Part shown: in pieces, positions 25,989 through 35,507 of the stretch
Numbering within the stretch: the first letter of the stretch is position 1
How the letters are laid out: each line of letters opens with the position of its first letter
NCBI GenBank assembly: GCA_002794775.1
Contig: NBAY01000001.1
Coordinates: 496,001-560,000 of the forward strand
DNA length: 64,000 nt
DNA from: Porodaedalea pini
Taxonomy: Eukaryota; Basidiomycota; Agaricomycetes; Hymenochaetales; Hymenochaetaceae
Reading direction: 5' to 3'
The notes under the pieces: generated by a model
Database searches by the model: none
What the model saw: the letters and a program-made list of their open reading frames with translations, nothing else
What the model was told of the DNA's origin: nothing
Position numbers and translations under genes: made by a program

Positions 25989-28094
25989 CTAGTGCTTATT
26001 ATTTTCAGCCAACTTCAAAAGCGAGCGGAACTCGCTCAGCGCGTCCCCACCCTCTTGCCAGCTCTCCACGATGCGCTTTCTTATTTTCACCACGTTCGCT
26101 AGCTTCTTCTCACCGTCCTCCCCGCGTGCACGCGCCAGAACGTTGCGCATCTCCGCACGCCACGCATCCTCCTCGCCCTTCGGGTTCTCATCCTCAGAAG
26201 CAGCGCGGTACAATTTCTTGAGACCCCTCTCGCCTGTGCGTACCTGCAGGAGCTCGTACCCGACCTCATGCACGAGCGAGATGAGCATCGCATTCAGCGG
26301 CTGATCGAACTCGTACGGCCATGCGATACTAAACACATATATAATGAGTGAAACAAAAGCCATCGATGATAAAAGAAAGCAGAGAGATGACATGACGCAC
26401 ATAGGTACACCGTACGCGAGTGCCTCCAGGGTCCCATTGTGGCCGCAATGCGAGATGAACCAGCCCGTCACGGGGTGCGCGAGCACGTTCTTCTGCGGAC
26501 TCCAGGTGCTGAGAAGTCCCAGACCAGATGCCTTAACTTTGTCCTTCATCTCTTCGGGCACACCCTTCGATATTGAGCTAGCATGAGTGAAAAGCTAGAA
26601 ATTTTATGTCATTAGATTGAATAAACATTTGTCCAAAAAAAAAAAAGGATGCACGAAAGGGATTCCGGCCGCGATAAGCTCATCGATCAACGAGTAAATC
26701 ATCTCGGGCCTGGTGGACCAGTAGACCGTCCCAAACGAGATCTAGCAAGCTATTTCGTCAACAACCTTCTGGTAAAGATGAGGGTCTCATACATAGATCA
26801 GCGACTTCTCCCCATGCTTCGACAAGGTGCCGTCCAAGAAGTCGAGTGTTTCTTGCTTTCCGTCATTCAGCATTCCGGCGATTAGGTCATTATGTCCGTC
26901 CTTGTAATGCTTCAACGGAAGAAGAGGGCCAATCGCATAGAACGGCCTTTCAGTTTCCGCAAACCAGTGCTTCAGAGTGAGGATGGCTTCCGGCTCGAAT
27001 GCATTAGAGCTCATGATGATCGCACCGTCGCACTCAGCGAGATGTCTGAAGAGAAAGGTCAGCGATCGTTCGCTGCGATATTGGACATTTACTATTCCGT
27101 ACTTGTGACATCGAAGGAGAACGACGGCGTATGGGGGATAATACGACTACAACAGTAACTCTTAGCGGCAAAGGCAGGAAGATCGGTGAGACAAGCCTAC
27201 CGCCTGAGGAAAGACTTCATAATCATAGTACGGTGGGAGACCGGGGATGTTTACTAAAGTTCCGTCTTGGCAGTGGAAGACCTGTGAAGGCAGTGTAAGC
27301 AGTTTGTTATCGGTCCGAAAGTCTGCACACCTTGTTGCTCGCCTCTGAAATGTCCGTCCCGGATCGTTGCATCTCTGCAATGGCCTTCGCCCCGAGGTCG
27401 CCGAAGCCGCCGTACTTCTCAGGGCCAAACCCGGTGAGCGCGTAGTATGCCGAACCGGGAAAGAGCGCAATACATTTGACGCTTTCAGGTAGCGTTTTCC
27501 GCGCAATCGACATGATCCCGTAGTCCATAATCTGACACACGGAGATAACGATAAGTCTCATTTCTTCAAATACAGGCAATCAAGAAAGGGCTTACGTCTC
27601 CAATAATGATGTTTGGAACGGGAATGGCATGGATCTTGCCTGTTTTCCCGCACTTGATGGATCGATTTGTAAAGGCCTCGGTCACCGCCGCGTGATACTC
27701 GTTCTGGAACAGCACCATCCATTCTGTGTCGTTCTCGCTCACAGCGATAACACTGTACAACAATTTATCATACGCACCAAAGAGTGAAAGAGACAGCCTT
27801 GGACGTACGTTATGAGCTCCTCGACCTCTTTAGGGCTCTTATCTGGAAAGTGAGAGGCCAATTCCTTCGAAACCCTTTCGAATAAGAACGGGATGCACAT
27901 GAGTGTAACATGGTGGTCCGGCTCCTGGGCAATGAGGGCGGCGAGGGAGCACATCGGACGGGTATGGCCTGGATATCGCACAGTAAGCCACGGTCGTTAG
28001 AAAAAGTTGGCGACCACAGGTTAGAGAGAGACGTACCCCATGCAGAGTAGGCCACGCATAAGATATTTTTCTTTGCGTTGGGCTGGGAAGTCAT
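25989..28094 (-). CDS. UDP-glycosyltransferase (GT1 family)
   Basis: Family 1 glycosyltransferase that would move a sugar from a UDP-sugar to a small lipophilic acceptor. It starts MTSQPNAKKNILCVAYSAWG. Small introns separate GHTRPMCSLAALIAQEPDHHVT, VIAVSENDTEWMVLFQNEYHAAV, IMDYGIMSIARKTLPESVKCIALFPGSAYYALTGFG, VFHCQDGTLVNIPGLPPYYDYE and SFGTVYWSTRPEMIYSLIDELI. The C-terminal donor site (PSPG-like) is clear: STWSPQKNVLAHPVTGWFISHCGHNGTLEALAYGVP, then, after a GT-AG intron that breaks the proline-isoleucine pair, IIAWPYEFDQPLNAMLI, including the W, HCGxN and DQ positions. The tail ends LKLAENNKH. The GHTRP near the start matches the acceptor-side catalytic histidine of the family. The acceptor cannot be read from sequence. 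Confidence 0.88.
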
Positions 28095-29053
28095 GGAGGT
28101 GATAACAGGAGGGTTTCGCGGAAGAAAACGAGAAGCATGTGTCCTCCGCTCTATACCATTATCTAAATATACCCGCGTAGATCACATCAAGTTGCCATCA
28201 AGAATAAGGAGTCCAATCACGAATATTATGTCCTCAATTCTTGATATCGTACGAGTGGACGCGCTACCGGCTATCTCGGATAGAGAGTGGTTTGACGTCG
28301 TACACCAGAGCCGCCTTTGTCGGGAACCAAGCCCAATACCATTCAAGTAGCATCATATGGAGCGAATGGTATGCCTTCTAGTTGTAAACGTCACTCAGGT
28401 TGAGACCAAGAAAATTGCAATATATCCCGAAGAAAATAGAAGTTGAGTTTCGTCACAGAGAAGTCTTAGATTTGCAACAAGTTGAGGTCGCCTAAATGTC
28501 GAAAGTCAGTTTAAGGGCTGACAACTGAGCGTTCGATGAGGGTTGATACATGGGCGGCCATAGCAGTGTTGCGCAGTATTCGGTTCGCCCCCGGTTGGTG
28601 AGGAATAGTCAAAGAAAAGGGTCGATAGGATGGAGGCGTAAAATCAAGGTCTAGCAAGGCAAATTGTGACGAGATGGCTTTGAAGTATGCAAATATGACT
28701 TGTCTGGCACAAGTGTCGAGACCAGTATCCGACTTCGGAGTCTGAGTCGCAGGGGTCGGTCTTTGCCGAAGACGCGTTGACATCTATTTGCGCGACGCGT
28801 CTTGAAAACTTGAACATTCTGACAGTGATTTACTGATTACCTCTACACGTGGCTTGATGAACCGCCGCACTCGAAAACGAGTCTGCCAACACTACGAGTA
28901 AATAATCAGGCTCAAGGTTGCGGCTAATGACTGTATAAATTTCGCCCGCCATCTGGTTCAACTAAGCATTTAATCATTGTATTCGCGCGCGAAGACAACA
29001 GCTCTACTAGATCGAAAGTGACAGGCCAATATCAATGCGTCTGGATTCGAAAC
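28095..29053. other. Intergenic region between divergent genes
   Basis: Just under 1 kb, no gene recognised. It should contain the promoters of the glycosyltransferase (minus) and the Ten1-like gene (plus). Confidence 0.45.
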
Positions 29054-29615
29054 ATGGCAAACTACAACACGCCAGGTACTGCAAAACCAGTTCCGATTTC
29101 CGCTCTCAACGCTTCTCTGTTGGATGAAAAGCTTCGCACCGCCGGGATGTGCGTGGAACAGTCTGTTAAATGCTCTACACACTGATGCTACATGTAGGTC
29201 ATTATCTTACGAGCACGAGCACCAAATTCTCTTGGTCCATGATAGCGTGAACCACGCATGTCTCGTCGACACGTCGTTGGTCCTTGATTCGATGCTTGCT
29301 CTATCTAGCCTACGAGAGTCTAAGGCAATCGTCACCATTGTTGGATATTTGGAACGTGTTGAGGTCAGTTAACTTAGAAATTATTAAATCTTGACTGACA
29401 GAACCGGTATGCCTATATAGGATGGTCTACCTATTCCAATAGTGCCAGCCTTCGTAGATGCTCCGGTGATCGACCCAACTCTCGTCGTACGAGCAATTCT
29501 GATAACACCTGCACCCGATCTCAATCTACTATTATGGGAGCATACCATTAGACAGGTGGAAGACGCAGACGAGGAGGCATGTGTGGATGAGCTCGTCTGT
29601 GTGGATGATTCGTGA
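29054..29615 (+). CDS. Ten1-like OB-fold protein (putative telomere CST complex subunit)
   Basis: A small gene visible only after splicing: exons 29054-29148, 29198-29363 and 29421-29615 (introns 49 and 57 nt, both GT-AG), with a continuous frame of 151 residues. It starts MANYNTPGTAKPVPISALN. An LRTAGMSLSYEHEHQILLVHD block, a strand-rich centre (LVDTSLVLDSMLAL, then KAIVTIVGYLERVED) and a C-terminal VVRAILITPAPDLNLLLWEHTIRQVEDADEE follow. The order of blocks, the size and the ending (V-x-A-x-x-L-T, then N-L-x-L-L-E/W-x-x-I-R) match animal/fungal Ten1 as I recall it; Ten1 is the smallest subunit of the CST (Cdc13/Ctc1-Stn1-Ten1) complex that caps telomeres and helps fill-in synthesis. This is recognition from memory, not a search. 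An unrelated OB-fold protein is the alternative. Confidence 0.6.
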
Positions 29616-29921
29616 CTATTCACTTCTACTCTCTCTATATCAACGTGATATCTTCCTTCCCCGCATCATTCTGCTCCTGAAAACATTGGATAGGTCACTA
29701 GTACTAGCACACACGTATGTAATGCTTTTGTCAAAATTTATTTCGCCCCGTCCGTCTCTTTTCAGTTCTTACATGTGTACGTAATATTCCGTTTTGGGAA
29801 TGACGCGTACGGCCGGCACGCTCCCCAGCCTCAAGCTTTGTTTACTGCTAATTATCTTCTACACCCGACACCGACTCACTGAGGAGTTGAGACACGCTAA
29901 AGTGCTGAGAGACTCGATTTC
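29616..29921. other. Short intergenic region
   Basis: 306 bp between the Ten1-like stop and the LETM1 start on the same strand. Nothing else recognised; it must hold the LETM1 promoter. Confidence 0.5.
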
Positions 29922-31554
29922 ATGAGCCAAGCGCGCTTTCTAGCGGGCGCAAGTAGTCGCGTTCTTGAACGGTGGGTCACGATATAGCACTCGTGAAGAT
30001 TTGACATGACTAGTACTGACAAGTGGCTCGTTCTCAAGCTCGGCGACTGCTCGTCAACTCAACTACAGTCGGCGTCTGCATTTCGAAGCTGGAACGTTCC
30101 CATTAAGCAACACTGGCGGTTCCTCGAGCTTCAGGTGCCGTGCCGGTCTCAACAAGAGCAGCTACCATCATGTAGTGAATCCCACTCTTCCCGTCTCTTT
30201 TCTTTACGCACGGACAGTGTCTACAAACGCCCCTCAGACCACCCCCACAACTAATACAACAGAGCCGCTGCCTCCCTCTGTATCAGGCAAGAAGGCGAAA
30301 GTCGAGCTTCGACCAGGCCCGACAAAGCCCCTTGCCAACGCCGCAAATGCAAAACCGAACACCACGTCCACGTCGCAACCGCAAGCTGTTCAATCGCAGG
30401 TACCGTCGGCTGCAAAACCGCATCCAACAAAGCCGCCACCTCTGTCAGTATCGTCGCCGAAAGAGGAGGCACTGAAGGAGTCGGAAAGCAAAGGTGTTAT
30501 TGATATTGCGAAGAAGGACATGGACGATGCTGCTCGGCATGGTATTTTGGTTCCGCCACCTGCTGATGCGAGCATGGTAGGAAGGCTGTTTCATCAGGCG
30601 AAGGAGCTCTTTGTGCGTGTAATTTTTTTAGGTCTTTGCTCTTCCACTCTAATGCCGGATTGTTTGTCAGAAATTCTACTGGGCAGGGTTAAAATACATT
30701 TATACCCACAGGAAGGAAGTCCAAAAGATTCAAGAGCGTATCAAGAGTGGGGGAGCTCCATTAACCTGGAAAGAGCACCGATTCATCCTGACGAACAGGT
30801 CTGACATGATCAAGTGCGTATCAAACTTCCAATCTTCTCCCAAATGACTTATCTCATTTGTTGATCACTTAAGACTGGTGCCGTTCTTGCTCACGATTAT
30901 TGTCGTTGAAGAGATCATCCCTCTAATCGTGATGTATGTCCCGGGCATGTTGCCGTCGACTTGTGTACTCCCGTCGCAGCGCGAGAGGATCGAAGCGAAG
31001 CGCCACGAGCGCCAACACGAAGCTTATGTTACCGCGAAGGCATCCATCACTTTCAAAGACGTTCCCATCGAGCAAGTGCAGCTCAGGTTACTGGGCAGCA
31101 ATGATATCAAGTTATTGTGCAAGTGAGTTCAAATAGTTGTGATTCCCTGTATTACGCACTGAACAGGAATTATCACCTAGTACCGTCGGCATATCATCTT
31201 GGGGTTTGCTAAACATGCAACGGCGTCGCCTCACAAAGTACCTCCGCAAGATTGCCGTAGAGGATAAACTTCTCCTTGCAGAGGGCAAGGGCGCTAAGCT
31301 GAAGCAGGTGGATATCGCAGCTGCGCTCTGGGATCGTGGCCTGTCAGTATTACACTTTTCTAGCTCTCAATGGTAGATCGTATCTTAACTCCTCATATGC
31401 CAGCCTCGCGGAGTCCTATACACCTGTGCAGCAGCGCGATCGTCTGAGGTGGTGGCTTGAGAACGTCAAGGCTGACGCGTCTGCCTCACAGAAGTCGGCT
31501 GAAGACGTCCGCGCACGACTGCTCGTGCTCATGCTTCGGGAAGCACGCTATTAA
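29922..31554 (+). CDS. LETM1/Mdm38 family mitochondrial inner-membrane protein
   Basis: Six exons join in frame to 442 residues: 29922-29971, 30039-30612, 30671-30813, 30874-31122, 31181-31342 and 31404-31554. The first intron (67 nt) has a TACTGAC branch site. Splicing it gives MSQARFLAGASSRVLERSA and more Arg/Ser-rich, acid-poor sequence, a typical mitochondrial targeting peptide; without it no ATG opens the frame. After a Pro/Ser/Lys linker comes the LETM1 domain: KFYWAGLKYIYTHRKEV, LTWKEHRFILTNRSDMIKLVPFLLTIIVVEEIIPLIVMYVPGMLPSTC with the single membrane helix, then RLTKYLRKIAVEDKLLLAEG and ESYTPVQQRDRLRWWLENV. LETM1/Mdm38 proteins act in cation/proton exchange and assist mitochondrial translation. 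No EF-hand is visible. Confidence 0.88.
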
Positions 31555-31926
31555 TCCATTATTTTCTTTTTTAAGCGGTAGTGAGATGATTGACAATGTG
31601 GTGCGGCTCTTCAACCCGGTTGTATCATTTGTCAAAGAACGTTTTGGGTGTCGGGTCGCTTTGGTTATAATACATCATATAACTACATAGATAAGTTAAT
31701 CCGCAAAATAAATAAATTCCTTCTCATGCGTATCGTGCCGTCAAAATCCTGGCCGTGATTGAAGCCTCATCTTCATCAAAGAATTAGATCTCAAGTACCG
31801 GTACATAAGTCCCTCTTGGCTGCAAACGACTCGCTATCTGCTACGTATGCAATGCAACACTCTATATATCGTTAAAACAACAAGAAGGGATACTATTGGT
31901 TCACATAGATGAAAGACTCCGACTAT
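31555..31926. other. Convergent 3' intergenic region
   Basis: 372 bp between the LETM1 stop and the P450 stop. AT-rich, no gene seen. Confidence 0.5.
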
Positions 31927-34095
31927 CTACTTCCGCCTGACTAGCTTGAGGGGAACCTCACCCATAAGTAGCGCTTGCCCAAATGAGGGTTTGAGGACTC
32001 GCTGCCTCCAAGCGTCCTTGCTCTCTCCATCCTTCAGAACGACTTCCACTCGCCATTCACGCAGCAACAGCGTCAGGAACGCTACCGACTCGACCTTCGC
32101 GAACTTGTGGCCGAGGCATGTACGCGGTCCGTAGGCGAAGCCGAGGAATCCATCGAGCGTTGTTGCAGGTGAAGATCCGGAGATCTCGTCCGCCTGCGTG
32201 GCTAGTGCGGTGGGCACAGAGGAGGACGCTTTAGCTGACCTTTTCCAGCGCCGTGGGTTGAAGACATCTGGGTTGGGGAAAGACTGTGGGTCGTAGCCTA
32301 ATATGCGAGTCAGTAAATCAAGCTAAGGGATAATTTGAAAATGAGAAATAACGTACACATTCCAATCATGTCGAGGATAAGAGTAATTCCTTTTGAGACT
32401 GATATCATTTCCTTCGCCTCAGGCTTGTCCTTTCGAGACAGACTGAGGGTGGTGTCCTTTGAAGCGATCTTGGCCAAGAGGTACGCGGCAGCTAAGAAAT
32501 CATCAATCAACACCGAAGTTTTATAAGTTAGAGATACGGAACAGCCTACGGAACAACCGCAATCCTTCATAAAAGCAGGCCATCACACCGTCAAGGTTAT
32601 CAAAGTCATCAAAAGTCTAAGCATGTTCAGTGCCTAAATTCTTGCGCTCCAACTACTGAGGAAACGTACCGGCTCGCGATCACCCAAAACTTCTATTATA
32701 GATCTGTATACCCACTCTTGCTCGTCTGGGTACAGAGCCAGCAAACCCAGCGTTGCTGAGAGCGTGTTTGCCGATGTTTCTGCGACAAGGTAAAAAAAAA
32801 GAAGAATGCAATTTTGAATATACATATCATTCACCATGACCTGCAAATGTCTAGAAACACGCGTTTGAAAGTGAGACAAGAGGATTTTTAGTAGGAGCAC
32901 TAAGGACACTTACGAAAGCAAAACAGTTCCCAATGATTTCGCGGTCTGAGAGGCTATGCTTTCCCTCGGAGAAGCGTGCATTCACGAGACGTCCAAATAT
33001 ATCTTTGAGGTCTGCCTCCACGTTGGCCTCGCCATTTTTCATGGCTCGAATCTTCTTCAGCTCTGCTTCACGTTCAAGGATGTTCTCATGCATGAACTCT
33101 TCGAACCGGGTATATGCTTTGTCTATGCATGTCAGCTTTTTTATCCCGAGTAAATATGCCCATTTAGGAATTATATTTCGCTCCATGATAAACGTTGCCA
33201 CTTCAAGTATCATATTCTGAGCTGAGAGTTTCCCATTGTCGTCTCGAGGAGGTTCATCCCATGACATGGGAATGCCAAATCCCACAACAGCGATGAGGAA
33301 CAAAGCCAACTACAAATGTCAGCATTACAGAAAGTCATAGTGTTTGTTGTTACTGACCTTGTGCGTGGCCTTATTGATGTCTGTAATAGCAGTTTCCTCG
33401 ACATCGCGCCAACCTTCTTTGTCGAGCATGTCTGCGTAGACCTGAACTGTAGTGTCCCATACATTTTCATAGGTCGAGTGGTTGAAGGAGGGCGCAGTGA
33501 TACGCCTATGCCGTTTCCAAGTTTCGCCTCCAGAGGTTACTACATTTTGGCCCAGCATTCTGCAAAACCTCTTGGTCAAGATCAGTAGCACAATAAGCAC
33601 TGTTACACACTCTAGGGCTTCGTTTGGAGCCTTGTGAAAATCACTATTCAGATTTAAGCTCTGATAAAAGGCGTCCACGTTTGAAGAGTGGAGGAACGTA
33701 TTGCCGACTAAAACAGGGGCAATAGTTAATGTGTTCAAAGGCGCGCCTTTGTACACTACAAGCAACAGACTTCAGTTGGCTAACAGCTGGACGGTTATTT
33801 TGAGGGATAGAAAACAAACAGGTATGTCGTTCGTCCCAGTTAAACCCTATTTTGCGAATAAATGGAGCTTTGGGAAGAAAAAAGCCGACAAACGACAGAG
33901 GTTGGAACGGAGAATAAAGTTGAGGTACGCGGTCCGTAAAGTCCTGAAGAGAGCACAGTGTGTCAACCATGAGCCTAATCCACCCAGGCTCGTTGGGCTG
34001 AGAATATTATAACATACCTTTCTCGCCTTCGTGAGGACATAAATTTGCTTTGCCAAGTAAACGGCCAGCAAGATCTTTCCGAGCAGAGCCAACAT
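31927..34095 (-). CDS. Cytochrome P450 monooxygenase
   Basis: Haem-thiolate monooxygenase with an N-terminal membrane anchor (MLALLGKILLAVYLAKQIYVL) and about ten small introns. The C-helix block is GGETWKRHRRITAPSFNH. The oxygen-binding I-helix motif reads TFAGHETSANTL once two introns around the AGH are removed. The K-helix ExxR is EGLR in CFYEGLRLF, and the PERF-region arginine sits in VFNPRRWKRSAK. The haem loop is FGFAYGPRTCLGHKFA with the axial cysteine. The protein ends PLKLVRRK. The exons after the anchor are not certain and the substrate is unknown; basidiomycete P450s of this build oxidise fatty acids, terpenoids or xenobiotics. Its ATG lies only 88 bp from the left end of the accessory island, so its native promoter may have been displaced. 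Confidence 0.87.
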
Positions 34096-34182
34096 AGAGG
34101 CTTAAATGAGAGGTAGTATGCACACGGACATTGACATCTTATGCACTTGATCTCCCATGTCATGCGAATACAGTCTGTAGTA

Positions 34183-34198
34183 GTACTACATCACAAAA
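34183..34198 (+). repeat. Left terminal inverted repeat of the island
   Basis: 16 bp identical to the reverse complement of 61391-61406. Inner sequence TTTTGCA compares with ATCTGCA at the other end. Confidence 0.6.
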
Positions 34199-34281
34199 TT
34201 TTGCATCAAATGATATACGCTTTTGGGAATGATAATGACGCAGTAATGATCGGACCAGACTAAATTAGGTTATATGTAGCT

Positions 34282-35136
34282 TTACAGCCATTTTCATAAG
34301 TCCTGCGACACGTGCATGTCACGTGAAGTGAGCCGCGTCAGAGCCAAAGTGTCGAAAAATTAGAATGAATGCCTATTTTCTCTGTGAATTCTGCACAGTA
34401 CCTGCTCATTAAGTACTCAAAAAAAAGGCACGGTTATCAGGAAAAGAAATATGTAAAATAGGGAGCAATAAATTGACTGTGTAGGTGGGTGGAGATCAAA
34501 CAAGTGCAGCTGGTCTGTTCTCTCACCCATTTCCACTGAGATTCAAAAATTATGGCTCCCCTACATCTACCTATAAAATTCTTTCCTGTATCTGTAAATT
34601 AAGTATATGACTATACCAACATCTCCTGCAAGTTTGAAGCCAATCCATTCAGTATTCATGGTGCAGCAGCAAGATTTGTGTTCTACTCTGCAAGACCTGT
34701 TGTGGGAAAAGGAGGATGGAAAGAGCTTGAAGTGGAACACAAATCTTGCTGCTGCACCATGAATACTGAATGGATTGGCTTCAAACTTGCAGGAGATGTT
34801 GGTATAGTCATATACTTAATTTACAGATACAGGAAAGAATTTTATAGGTAGATGTAGGGGAGCCATAATTTTTGAATCTCAGTGGAAATGGGTGAGAGAA
34901 CAGACCAGCTGCACTTGTTTGATCTCCACCCACCTACACAGTCAATTTATTGCTCCCTATTTTACATATTTCTTTTCCTGATAACCGTGCCTTTTTTTTG
35001 AGTACTTAATGAGCAGGTACTGTGCAGAATTCACAGAGAAAATAGGCATTCATTCTAATTTTTCGACACTTTGGCTCTGACGCGGCTCACTTCACGTGAC
35101 ATGCACGTGTCGCAGGACTTATGAAAATGGCTGTAA
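34282..35136. repeat. Perfect 402-bp inverted repeat with a 51-nt loop
   Basis: Arms 34282-34683 and 34735-35136 are exact reverse complements over all 402 positions as checked base by base; the loop is 34684-34734. Immediately outside (34281 T, 35137 T) and inside the arms the pairing stops. No target-site duplication borders it and no coding frame fills it. Any transcript through it would fold into a 402-bp double-stranded RNA hairpin. It sits 84 bp inside the left island end. Confidence 0.95.
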
Positions 35137-35400
35137 TGGGATGACAAGGCTTCCTAAAGGCTTATAAGCATGCATAATAATTGTGCAAGGTTGTAAGGGT
35201 AATTTAAGACTTTCCACAAGGATATAAGGGCATGAAATAGTTGTACATATGTTTCATGCAAATGTAATGTGCTGGAAAGTCTGTCACTTCCATAATAAGC
35301 AAGGCGTAAGTTTTGCGAGCGTCTCATATACTTGTGCAAGACTTTGGTGGTTATATACGATGCTTATAAGCATCTCTGCAAGTATTACATGGAAAGTATA

Positions 35401-35480
35401 ATTGCATTAAATACCTGAAGAACTATGTCGTATAACTACAATTGCATTAAATACATGAAGAACTATGCCGTATAATTACA
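35401..35480. repeat. 40-bp tandem repeat, two copies
   Basis: Copies 35401-35440 and 35441-35480 differ at three positions. AT-rich, in the tail region just after the stop of the neighbouring unknown gene. Confidence 0.85.
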
Positions 35481-35507
35481 ATGTATCCTATCCAATAATG
35501 AGTGATG

